Source: Pseudorhodoferax sp. Leaf265
Lineage (GTDB): Bacteria; Pseudomonadota; Gammaproteobacteria; Burkholderiales; Burkholderiaceae_C
NCBI RefSeq assembly: GCF_001422365.1
Contig: NZ_LMMT01000012.1
Span: 312,712-376,711, forward strand
Length of the DNA stretch: 64,000 nucleotides
Reading direction: 5' to 3'
The notes under the pieces: model-generated
What the model was told of the DNA's origin: nothing
Seen by the model: the letters and a program-made list of their open reading frames with translations, nothing else
The model's database searches: none
Translations under genes and position numbers: made by a program
In this document: positions 25,334 through 33,069 of the stretch, piece by piece
Numbering within the stretch: position 1 is the stretch's first letter
Layout: each line of letters begins with the position of its first letter

Positions 25334-26500
25334 ATGTCTTTTCGCACGGTTTCCGCGGCACTTGCCGCCATCGTTCTGTCGGCCTCGCCGCTGGCCTGGG
25401 GCCAGCAGCAGGGCGTGAGCAAGACCGAGATCCTGATCGGCACCATCCAGGACCTGTCCGGCCCGCTGGCCGGCTACGGCAAGCAGGCGCGCAACGGCAT
25501 GCAGCTGCGCGTGGACGAGGCCAACGAGCAGGGCGGGCTGCACGGGCGCAAGCTCAAGCTGCTGGTCGAGGACAGCGGCTACGACCCCAAGCGCGCGGTG
25601 CTGGCGGCGCAGAAGCTCGTGAACCAGGACAAGGTCTTCATCATCGCGGGCCACCTGGGCACGGCGCAGAACATGGCGGCCATGCCGGTGCAGTTCGAGA
25701 AGAACATCGTCAACTTCCAGCCGATCACGGCGGCGCGCGAGATGTACGAGCCGCTGCACCGGCTCAAGTACTCGTTCGCGGCGACCTACTACGACCAGAT
25801 CCGCTCCATGCTGCCGACCCTGGCCAGGGAGAAGGGCGCGAAGAAGGTCTGCATCATCTACCAGGACGACGACTTCGGCCTGGAGGTGCTGCGGGGGGCC
25901 GAGGCCGGGCTCAAGACCATGAACATGGAGCTGGGCGAGAAGACCAGCTTCAAGCGCGGCGCGACGGATTTCTCCTCGCAGGTGGCGCGGCTCAAGGCCG
26001 CCAACTGCGACTTCGTGGTGCTCGGCACCATCATCCGCGAGACCATCGGCACCATCGCCGAGGCGCGCAAGACCGGCTTTGCGCCGACCTTCTTCGCCTC
26101 CAGCGGCGCCTACACCGATTTGATCCACAAGCTGGGCGGCAAGAACATGGACGGGCTGTACGCCGCGATGGGCGCGCAGCACCCCTACCTGGACGAGGCC
26201 TCGCAGCCGATCCGCTTTTGGGCCAACAAGTACAAGACGCGCTTCAACGAGGATCCGACCGTGCTGTCGGTCTATGGCTACACCATCCTCGACCAGTTGC
26301 TCCAGGCGGTGCAGAAGGTGGGGCCGAACCTCACGACCGACAGCTTCGTGAAGACCATGGACACCATGAGCTACCCGTCGGACATGTTCGGCGCCGCGCC
26401 GTCCAGCTACAGCCCGACCAAGCGCCTGGGCACCGACGAGTCGCGCCTGTCGCAGATCCAGGACGGTCGCTGGAAGGCCGTGTCCGGTTATGTGAAGTGA
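25334..26500 (+). CDS. ABC transporter substrate-binding protein, HAAT family (paralogue 2 of 3)
   Basis: The 388-residue second copy has its own signal peptide (MSFRTVSAALAAIVLSASPLAWG) and then nearly the same mature sequence as paralogue 1, with changes such as ELNEQGAVHG to EANEQGGLHG and NFFPITAAREM to NFQPITAAREM in the ligand cleft. ATG at 25334 has GGAGG upstream (CAGGAGGGTT). The 79-bp gap from the first copy shows no terminator, so all three may be co-transcribed. The changes near the cleft suggest related but different ligands or affinities. Confidence 0.93.
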   Translation: MSFRTVSAALAAIVLSASPLAWGQQQGVSKTEILIGTIQDLSGPLAGYGKQARNGMQLRVDEANEQGGLHGRKLKLLVEDSGYDPKRAVLAAQKLVNQDKVFIIAGHLGTAQNMAAMPVQFEKNIVNFQPITAAREMYEPLHRLKYSFAATYYDQIRSMLPTLAREKGAKKVCIIYQDDDFGLEVLRGAEAGLKTMNMELGEKTSFKRGATDFSSQVARLKAANCDFVVLGTIIRETIGTIAEARKTGFAPTFFASSGAYTDLIHKLGGKNMDGLYAAMGAQHPYLDEASQPIRFWANKYKTRFNEDPTVLSVYGYTILDQLLQAVQKVGPNLTTDSFVKTMDTMSYPSDMFGAAPSSYSPTKRLGTDESRLSQIQDGRWKAVSGYVK

Positions 26501-26605
26501 GGCGGGTGCAGCGTCGGCCGCACATTCGTCTCCGTTCTGCCCGAAGAATGTGAGATATTGGCTCCAACGGCTGCCCGAGTATGGCGGTCCAAGGGAGCGT
26601 TGCAC

Positions 26606-27772
26606 ATGACCAGCCGTGCCTTGTCGGCCGCCTTGGCGGCCTTTGCCTTGCGTGTTGCCCTACCGGTCCAGGCCCAGCAGCAGGGCGTGAGCAAGACCGA
26701 AATCCTGATCGGCACGATCCAGGACCTGTCCGGCCCGCTGGCCGGCTACGGCAAGCAGCTGCGCAACGGCATGCAGTTGCGCGTGGACGAGTTGAACGAG
26801 CAAGGCACGCTGCACGGCCGCAAGCTCAAGCTGCTGACCGAAGACAGTGGCTACGACCCCAAGCGCGCCGTGCTGGCGGCACAGAAGCTGGTCAATCTGG
26901 ACCAGGTCTTCGTCGTCGCGGGCCACCTGGGCACGGTGCAGAACATGGCGGCCATGCCCGTGCAGTTCGCCAAGAACGTCGTCAACTTCTATCCCATGTC
27001 GGCCGCGCGCGAGATGTACGAGCCGCTGCACCGGCTCAAGTACTCGTTCGCGGCGACCTACTACGACCAGGTCCGGCTCACGCTGCCGGTGCTGGTCAGG
27101 GAGAAGAATGCGAAGAAGGTCTGCACGCTGTACCAGGACGACGAGTTCGGCCAGGAGGTGCTGAGCGGCACCGAGGACGCGCTCCAGGCCATGCAGATGG
27201 CGCTGGCGGAGAAGACCAGCTTCAAGCGCGGCGCGACCGATTTTTCCTCGCAGGTGGCGCGGCTCAAGGCGGCGGGCTGCGACCTGGTGGTGCTGGGCAC
27301 CATCATCCGCGAGACCATAGCCACCATGGCCGAGGCGCGCCGCACCGGCTTCGCGCCCACCTTCTTCGGCGCCGTGACGGTCTACAGCGACCTGCTGCAC
27401 AAGCTCGGTGGCAAGGGCGTGGAGGGCCTGTACGCCGCGATCACGGCGCAGCACCCCTACCTGGACGAGGCCTCGCAGCCGATCCGCTTCTGGGCCAACA
27501 AGTACAAGACCCGCTTCGGCGACGACCCGACCGTGTTCTCGGCCTATGGCTACATCATCATCGACCAGTTCATCCAGGCGGCGCGGAAGGCGGGGCCCAA
27601 CCTGAGCACCGACAGCTTCGTGCAGGCCATGGACACCATGCGTTTCGGTGCCGACATGTTCGGCGGCGCGCCCAGCAGCTACAGCCCGACCAAGCGGCTG
27701 GGCAACGCGCGCTCGCGTCTGGCGCAGATCCAGGACGGGCGCTGGAAAGTGGTCTCCGACTACCTGCCGTAG
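26606..27772 (+). CDS. ABC transporter substrate-binding protein, HAAT family (paralogue 3 of 3)
   Basis: The third, most diverged tandem copy has 388 residues. The signal peptide (residues 1-27, ending VQA) is followed by the same QQQGVSKTEILIG opening. Cleft-adjacent changes include NFYPMSAAREM and FFGAVTVYSDL where the others have FFASSAAYSDL or FFASSGAYTDL. ATG at 26606 is preceded by AAGGGAG; an upstream start at 26558 would add 16 residues before the signal peptide. A 105-bp AT-richer gap before it may hold a separate promoter. Confidence 0.92.
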   Translation: MTSRALSAALAAFALRVALPVQAQQQGVSKTEILIGTIQDLSGPLAGYGKQLRNGMQLRVDELNEQGTLHGRKLKLLTEDSGYDPKRAVLAAQKLVNLDQVFVVAGHLGTVQNMAAMPVQFAKNVVNFYPMSAAREMYEPLHRLKYSFAATYYDQVRLTLPVLVREKNAKKVCTLYQDDEFGQEVLSGTEDALQAMQMALAEKTSFKRGATDFSSQVARLKAAGCDLVVLGTIIRETIATMAEARRTGFAPTFFGAVTVYSDLLHKLGGKGVEGLYAAITAQHPYLDEASQPIRFWANKYKTRFGDDPTVFSAYGYIIIDQFIQAARKAGPNLSTDSFVQAMDTMRFGADMFGGAPSSYSPTKRLGNARSRLAQIQDGRWKVVSDYLP

Positions 27773-27819
27773 CCGCGCGCTACAGTGGCGCGGTCCAAGA
27801 ATCCAGGAGACCCGCGCCC

Positions 27820-28296
27820 ATGGCGGACGACATCAGCACCCTGCGCCGCATCCTGCACGCCCACCGGCGCATCGCCGTGGTCGGCCTGTCGGCCGAATGG
27901 CACCGGCCAAGCTACTTCGCGGCCAAGTACATGCAGCAGCATGGCTATGAAATTTTTCCGGTGAACCCGCGCTACGCCGGCGGCGAGGTGCTGGGCCGGC
28001 CCTGCGTGGCCAGCCTCACGGACCTGGCCGGGCCGGTCGACATGGTCGACGTGTTCCGCCGCACCGAGGACGTGCTGCCCATCGCGCAGCAGGCCATCGC
28101 CATCGGCGCCAAATGCCTGTGGCAGCAGATCGGTGTGGTCAACATCGAGGCCGACGCGCTGGTGCGCGCGGCCGGGCTGGACAGCGTGATGGACCGCTGC
28201 GTGAAGATCGAGCATGCACGCCTGTTCGGCGGCCTGCACTGGGCGGGCGTGAACACGCGCGTGATCTCGGCCAAGCGGCCGCTCCACCAAGGCTGA
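27820..28296 (+). CDS. CoA-binding protein (YccU-like Rossmann domain)
   Basis: This 158-residue protein is a single CoA-binding domain of the YccU type, with IAVVGLSAEWHRPSYFAAKYMQQHGYEIFPVNP as its N-terminal Rossmann core in two beta-alpha units and LWQQIGVVN in the middle. The family binds CoA in vitro but has no settled physiological role. It is two bases upstream of an O-acetylhomoserine sulfhydrylase gene; this pairing is common in proteobacteria and suggests a link to sulfur amino acid metabolism or thiol-CoA balance. Start codon ATG at 27820 has AGGAGA upstream. Confidence 0.9.
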   Translation: MADDISTLRRILHAHRRIAVVGLSAEWHRPSYFAAKYMQQHGYEIFPVNPRYAGGEVLGRPCVASLTDLAGPVDMVDVFRRTEDVLPIAQQAIAIGAKCLWQQIGVVNIEADALVRAAGLDSVMDRCVKIEHARLFGGLHWAGVNTRVISAKRPLHQG

Positions 28297-28298
28297 GC

Positions 28299-29591
28299 AT
28301 GTCGGACCACCAGTTCCAACCCGAGACCCTGGCCATCCACGCCGGCCAGATCCCCGACGCGGCCACGGGCGCCCGCGCGCTGCCGATCTACCAGACCACG
28401 AGCTTCGTGTTCGACAGCGCCGAGCACGCCGCCGCGCTGTTCAACCTGCAGACCTTCGGCAACGTCTACTCGCGCCTGTCCAACCCCACGGTCGCTGCGC
28501 TGGAGGAACGCGTGGCCGCGCTCGAAGGCGGCCGCGCGGCGGTGGCCAGCGCCTCCGGCATGGCGGCCGAGGCCATGGCGCTCATGACCATCCTGCAGGC
28601 CGGCGACCACGTGGTGGCGGCCGGCGCGCTGTACGGCGGCACGGTCACCATGCTGGCGGTGAACCTCAGGAAGTTCGGTATCGAGACCAGCTTCGTCGAC
28701 GCCACCGACCCGCAGGCCTTCGCCGCGGCCATGCGACCCAACACGCGCGCGGTGTTCGCCGAGACCCTGGGCAACCCCAGCCTCACGGTGCTGGACATCG
28801 CGGCCGTGGCCGAGGTCGCCCATGCCCACGGCGTGCCGCTGGTGGTGGACAACACCGTGCCCAGCCCCTACCTGTGCCGGCCGCTCGCACTCGGCGCCGA
28901 CATCGTCGTGCACTCGGCCACCAAGTACCTCGCGGGCCATGGCACCACGCTGGGCGGCGTGATCGTCGAGAGCGGCCGGCCGCATGGCGGCTTCGCCTGG
29001 AACAACGGCAGGTTCCCCGGCATGACCGAGCCCTCGCCGGGCTACCACGGCGTGAAGTTCCACGAGACCTTCGGCGACTTCGCGTTCACGATGCGCGCGC
29101 GCATGGAGACGCTGCGCGTGTACGGCGCGGCGCTGTCGCCGATGTCGGCCTGGCAGATCCTGCAGGGCGTGGAGACGCTGCCGCTGCGCATGGAGCGGCA
29201 TTGCAGCAATGCGCTCAAGGTGGCGCAGTTCCTCAAGGACCACCCGCGGGTCAGCTGGGTCAACTACCCTGGTCTGCCGGACCATCCGCAGCATGCGCTG
29301 GTGCAGCGGCAGATGCGCGGCGCCTCGGGCCTGCTGGCCTTCGGCGTCAATGGAGGCGTGGAAGCCGGCGTGCGCTTCATCGAGTCGGCCCAGTTCATGA
29401 GCCACCTGGCCAACATTGGCGACACGCGCACGCTGATCATCCATCCGGCCAGCACCACCCACCGCCAACTGGAGCCGGACCAGCAGATCGCCGCCGGCGT
29501 GCTGCCCGACATGGTGCGGCTGTCGGTGGGGCTGGAGCACATCGACGACATCCTGTGGGACCTGGACCAGGCGCTGGCCGCCACGGCTTGA
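28299..29591 (+). CDS. metY: O-acetylhomoserine/O-succinylhomoserine sulfhydrylase, PLP-dependent
   Basis: A 430-residue Cys/Met-metabolism PLP enzyme. It joins sulfide to O-acetylhomoserine to give homocysteine, feeding methionine synthesis. The Schiff-base lysine is Lys209 in VHSATKYLAGHGT. Other family marks are SRLSNPTVAALEERVAALEGG near residue 63-83 and NPSLTVLDI, plus the insertion near 225-250 (GGFAWNNGRFPGMTEPS) which separates MetY-type enzymes from MetB/MetC. Length is right for MetY. It starts two bases after the CoA-binding gene, so the two are one operon. Confidence 0.92.
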   Translation: MSDHQFQPETLAIHAGQIPDAATGARALPIYQTTSFVFDSAEHAAALFNLQTFGNVYSRLSNPTVAALEERVAALEGGRAAVASASGMAAEAMALMTILQAGDHVVAAGALYGGTVTMLAVNLRKFGIETSFVDATDPQAFAAAMRPNTRAVFAETLGNPSLTVLDIAAVAEVAHAHGVPLVVDNTVPSPYLCRPLALGADIVVHSATKYLAGHGTTLGGVIVESGRPHGGFAWNNGRFPGMTEPSPGYHGVKFHETFGDFAFTMRARMETLRVYGAALSPMSAWQILQGVETLPLRMERHCSNALKVAQFLKDHPRVSWVNYPGLPDHPQHALVQRQMRGASGLLAFGVNGGVEAGVRFIESAQFMSHLANIGDTRTLIIHPASTTHRQLEPDQQIAAGVLPDMVRLSVGLEHIDDILWDLDQALAATA

Positions 29592-29644
29592 AAACATTCG
29601 TCGCAACCCCCGCCGGGCGCCGGCTTCAGAATGCGCCCTTCGCT

Positions 29645-29870
29645 TGAGAACGTGTGAACGAACCGCTCACACCCACGCGAGGCCCCAATGAGCACCCGCT
29701 TCCATCATGATCGCCGCGTCCAGGGCCTCGCCCTTCGGGCCGGGGCGCGCCAGGCCGCACGCGGGCGTTGCAGTCCTGGCCCGGGCAGAAGCCCGGGCTG
29801 CGGCCTGCGCCTACGCCTGCGGCCCGCCGCACCCCGTCGTGGGCGCGATCGGTTCATTCACACGTTCTGA
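29645..29870. repeat. Long inverted repeat with internal palindromes upstream of an acyl-CoA ligase
   Basis: Arms at 29645-29664 (TGAGAACGTGTGAACGAACC) and 29851-29870 are inverted copies matching at 18 of 20 positions, about 186 bp apart. The left arm also belongs to a near-perfect palindrome GTGTGAACG (29652-29660) and CGCTCACAC (29664-29672) with a 3-base spacer. The interior holds GCCC-ttc-GGGC and two GCCCGGGC copies separated by AGAA. It could be paired operators of an acyl-CoA-responsive repressor, a small mobile remnant, or a structured leader. No coding frame here is convincing. Confidence 0.5.
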
Positions 29871-29881
29871 GGAGACAGCGC

Positions 29882-31510
29882 ATGAACATCTACGAACAAG
29901 ACCTGGCCCAGAACGCGGCCAACCACGTGGCCCTGTCGCCCATGGGCTTCGTGGAGCGCACGGCCGAGGTCTTCGGCGACCTGCCGGCCGTCATCCACGG
30001 CCAGCGCCGCTATACCTGGGCGCAGGTGCACGAGCGCTCGCGCCGGCTCGCGGCGGCGCTGCGCGCGGCCGGCGTGGGCCGCGGCAGCACGGTCAGCGTG
30101 ATGCTGCCCAACACGCCCGAGATGGCCGAGGCGCACTACGCCGTGCCGGCCCTCAACGCCGTGCTCAACACGCTGAACACCCGGCTCGACGCCGAGCTGC
30201 TGGCCTGGCAGATGCACCACTGCGAGGCCAGCGTGCTGATCACCGACACCGAGTTCGCGCCCGTCATGGCCAAGGCGCTGGCGCTGCTGCAGAGCCAGCA
30301 CGGCCGCACGCCGCTGGTCATCGACGTGGCCGACAGCGAGTACCCGGGCGAGCACCGGCGCCTGGGCACGCACGAGTACGAGGCCTGGCTCGCCGCCCAC
30401 GCACCGCTGGCGCGGCTGGACGGCCCGCAGGACGAGTGGGATGCGATTGCCATCAGCTACACCAGCGGCACCACGGGCGACCCCAAGGGCGTGGTCACGC
30501 ACCACCGCGGCGCCTACCTCAACGCGGTCAGCAACGTGGTGACCTGGACCATGCCGCAGTTCCCGCGTTACCTGTGGACGCTGCCCATGTTCCACTGCAA
30601 CGGCTGGTGCTTCCCCTGGACCGTGGCGCTGCAGGCCGGCGTGCATGTCTGCCTGCGCCGTGTCGAGGCGCCGGCCATCCTGGCTGCCATGCGCGAGCAC
30701 GGCGTGACCCACTATTGCGCGGCGCCCATCGTGCACAGCCTCATCATCAACGCCGACCCGGCCCTGCGCGAAGGCGTGACGGGCGTGCGCGGCATGGTCG
30801 CGGGTGCTTCGCCACCGGCCGCCATGATCGAGGGCATGGCGAAGATCGGCTTCGACATCACGCACGTCTACGGCCTGACCGAGGTCTACGGCCCGGCCGG
30901 CGTGGCGGCCAAGCGCGCCGCCTGGGCGCAGGCCGACATCGCCGAGCAGGCACGCCTGAATGGCCGCCAGGGCGTGCGCTACGCGCTGCAGGACGGCATG
31001 ACGGTGCTGGACCCGGCGACGCTTGTGGAAGTGCCGGCCGACGGCGAGACCATGGGCGAGATCATGTTCCGCGGCAACATCGTCATGAAGGGCTACCTCA
31101 AGAACCCGGTGGCCACCGCCAAGGCCTTCGAGCGCGGCTGGTTCCACACCGGCGACCTGGCGGTCCTGGAGAGCGACCGCTACGCCCGCATCAAGGACCG
31201 CAGCAAGGACATCATCATCAGCGGCGGCGAGAACATCAGCTCCATCGAGGTCGAGGACGTGCTGTACCGCCATCCGGCCGTGCTGGCCTGCGCCGTGGTC
31301 GCCCGGCCCGACGCCAAGTGGGGCGAGACGCCGGTCGCCTATGTCGAAGTCAAGGCCGGCGCCCAGGTCACGGCCGAGGACCTGGTGGCCCATTGCAAGG
31401 CCCACCTGGCCGGCTACAAGGTGCCGCGCGACGTGCGCTTCGAGGCCATTCCCAAGACCTCGACCGGCAAGATCCAGAAGTTCGAACTGCGCCAGCGGGC
31501 CAAGGCTTAG
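29882..31510 (+). CDS. AMP-dependent acyl-CoA ligase (short/medium-chain type)
   Basis: A 542-residue ligase of the AMP-forming family, closest in pattern to DmdB-like and medium-chain enzymes. The P-loop YTSGTTGDPKG begins near residue 192, the A5 motif is HVYGLTEVYGP, the hinge is GWFHTGDLAVLESDRYARIKDRSKDIIISGGENISSIEVE in parts, and the catalytic lysine is in PKTSTGKIQKFELR near residue 530. The start at 29882 is preceded by GAGGAGA. It is downstream of the 29645-29870 inverted repeat and its stop overlaps that of the antisense ferredoxin gene. The substrate may be a short or branched acid. Confidence 0.92.
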   Translation: MNIYEQDLAQNAANHVALSPMGFVERTAEVFGDLPAVIHGQRRYTWAQVHERSRRLAAALRAAGVGRGSTVSVMLPNTPEMAEAHYAVPALNAVLNTLNTRLDAELLAWQMHHCEASVLITDTEFAPVMAKALALLQSQHGRTPLVIDVADSEYPGEHRRLGTHEYEAWLAAHAPLARLDGPQDEWDAIAISYTSGTTGDPKGVVTHHRGAYLNAVSNVVTWTMPQFPRYLWTLPMFHCNGWCFPWTVALQAGVHVCLRRVEAPAILAAMREHGVTHYCAAPIVHSLIINADPALREGVTGVRGMVAGASPPAAMIEGMAKIGFDITHVYGLTEVYGPAGVAAKRAAWAQADIAEQARLNGRQGVRYALQDGMTVLDPATLVEVPADGETMGEIMFRGNIVMKGYLKNPVATAKAFERGWFHTGDLAVLESDRYARIKDRSKDIIISGGENISSIEVEDVLYRHPAVLACAVVARPDAKWGETPVAYVEVKAGAQVTAEDLVAHCKAHLAGYKVPRDVRFEAIPKTSTGKIQKFELRQRAKA

Positions 31511-31740
31511 GGGGCCGCGGTCCGCTCCATGCGGATCGCGTCGAACGGGCAGACCACGAAGCACAGCGCGCAGCCCGTGCAGCCGGCGCTGTCGTGCAGC
31601 ACGGCGTTTTTGCGCCCCCAGCGCTGGCCGTTCGGCACCTCCAGCGAGAGCACATGCGGCGGGCAGGCGCCCACGCAGCGCCCGCAGCCTGTGCAGCGTT
31701 CCGGCGCGATCACGGGCAAGGCCTTGGGCGGGGCGGGCAT
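31507..31740 (-). CDS. 2[4Fe-4S] ferredoxin, bacterial type
   Basis: This 77-residue protein has two CxxCxxCxxxCP clusters: Cys16, 19, 22, 26 and Cys54, 57, 60, 64, separated by a central insertion of 27 residues that is longer than in clostridial ferredoxins. It is an electron carrier; the partner is unknown. The gene lies antisense between two plus-strand acyl-CoA genes; its stop (TAA) shares bases with the ligase stop (TAG) at 31507-31510, and its ATG at 31740 is 45 bp from the hydratase start, so the promoters are divergent and close. Confidence 0.88.
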   Translation of the reverse strand: MPAPPKALPVIAPERCTGCGRCVGACPPHVLSLEVPNGQRWGRKNAVLHDSAGCTGCALCFVVCPFDAIRMERTAAP

Positions 31741-31785
31741 GGCCGCATTGTGGTGGCAGACTGCGGGCCTTCGCTGGAGACACGC

Positions 31786-32562
31786 ATGACCGAACCCATT
31801 GCACCGCTGGTGCTGCGCAGCCAGGACGCCAGCGGCGTCCGCACCCTGACCCTGAACCGTCCCGATGCCTTCAACGCGCTCAGCGAGGCCATGCTGGAGG
31901 CGCTGCAGGACGAGCTCGACGCAGCGGCCGGCGACGATGGGCTGCGCGTGCTGGTCATCGCCGCGGCCGGCCGCGCCTTCTGCGCTGGCCACGACTTGAA
32001 GGAGATGCGTGCCGCCCCCTCGCTGGCCTACTACCAGCGCCTGTTCGCCCAGTGCACGAAGCTGATGCTGTCGATCCAGAAGCTGCCCGTGCCCGTGGTC
32101 GCCCAGGTGCAGGGCATCGCCACTGCGGCCGGCTGCCAGCTGGTGGCCATGTGCGACCTGGCCGTGGCCGCCAGCGATGCGCGCTTCGCCGTCAGCGGCG
32201 TGAACCTGGGCCTGTTCTGCTCCACGCCCAGCGTGGCCTTGTCGCGCAACCTGCCGCGCAAGGCCGCGTTCGAGATGCTGGTCACGGGCGACTTCATCGG
32301 CGCCGAGGAGGCGCGCGCCAAGGGCCTCGTCAACCGCGTGGCCGCGCCCGAGGCGCTGGCCGGGGCCGTCGCCGCGCTGGCGGCCAGCATCGTGGCCAAG
32401 CCGCAGGTGGCCCTGGCCATGGGCAAGGCCTTGTTCTACCGTCAGCTCGAGGTCGGCATGGCGGCCGCCTACCAGGATGCCGGCGCCACCATGGCCTGCA
32501 ACATGATGGATGCGTCGGCGCTGGACGGAGTGCAGTCCTTCATCGACAAGCGCCGGCGCTGA
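31786..32562 (+). CDS. Enoyl-CoA hydratase/isomerase family protein, ECHDC3-like
   Basis: A 258-residue crotonase-fold protein. The CoA/oxyanion segment AAGRAFCAGHDLKEM is near residue 59-73 and GIATAAGCQLVAMCDLAVAASDARF near 108-132. Most hydratases have Glu in the equivalent of GCxL; here it is Gln (GCQL), as in the animal ECHDC3 group, which also shares NLGLFCSTPSVALSRNLPRK in outline. The protein may therefore not be a normal hydratase. It is divergent from the ferredoxin gene and downstream of an acyl-CoA ligase, so a role in acyl-CoA turnover is likely. Confidence 0.9.
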   Translation: MTEPIAPLVLRSQDASGVRTLTLNRPDAFNALSEAMLEALQDELDAAAGDDGLRVLVIAAAGRAFCAGHDLKEMRAAPSLAYYQRLFAQCTKLMLSIQKLPVPVVAQVQGIATAAGCQLVAMCDLAVAASDARFAVSGVNLGLFCSTPSVALSRNLPRKAAFEMLVTGDFIGAEEARAKGLVNRVAAPEALAGAVAALAASIVAKPQVALAMGKALFYRQLEVGMAAAYQDAGATMACNMMDASALDGVQSFIDKRRR

Positions 32563-32593
32563 GGCGCCGCGGCGGGCGGCTATGCTTGCCCGC

Positions 32594-33019
32594 ATGGAAA
32601 CGAGTGAAGCCGCCCTGCTGGGGCGCGAATGGACGGCACTGCACCGCGACTGCGAAGCCAGCGAACGCAGTGTCCTGTGGATCAAGCTGGGCGCCGTGGC
32701 GCTGACGGCCACGGCCGTGGCCCTGAGCTTCGACGCCGTGCTGACCATCGCTCTGGTCGGCGTGCTGTGGCTGCAGGAGGCCATCGTGCGCACCGGCCAG
32801 GCCCGTCTGGTCGACCGGCTGCTCTACGTGGAGGGCCTGCTGCGCGACACCATGGCCTCGCCCCGTGCGCCCTGCCAGCTGTACTCGGACTGGCAGGCCA
32901 TGCGCCCGGGCACCATGGGCCTGCTGGCGGAGTACCTCGCGGCCGCGGCCCGGCCCACGGTGGCGTTTCCCTACGCCGTGCTGCTCGTCCTGCTGCTGGC
33001 GCTGTCCGCAGCGGGCTGA
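32594..33019 (+). CDS. Small hypothetical membrane protein
   Basis: A 141-residue protein with two hydrophobic segments near residues 34-62 (adjacent helices around AVALTATAVALSFDAVLTIALVGVLWL in part) and a C-terminal helix near 122-140. The middle is soluble and contains a single Cys. I recognise no family. An in-frame ATG 12 bases upstream (32582) is possible. It lies between the enoyl-CoA hydratase gene (31 bp away) and a LysR gene (50 bp), on the same strand as both, and may be co-transcribed with the former. Confidence 0.6.
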   Translation: METSEAALLGREWTALHRDCEASERSVLWIKLGAVALTATAVALSFDAVLTIALVGVLWLQEAIVRTGQARLVDRLLYVEGLLRDTMASPRAPCQLYSDWQAMRPGTMGLLAEYLAAAARPTVAFPYAVLLVLLLALSAAG

Positions 33020-33069
33020 CGCCCTGCAGGCCGCGCGGCCGGGCATCGCCGCCGTTCCATAATGCGGCG

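Noticed and set aside
29652-29672. Possible CRP site (TGTGA...TCACA)
   Set aside because: The half sites are spaced by 9 bp in place of the 6 bp CRP needs; treated as a different palindrome.
29688-29870. A 60-codon arginine-rich frame inside the inverted repeat
   Set aside because: Low-complexity composition, no family, and its end coincides with the right repeat arm; better explained as structured non-coding DNA.
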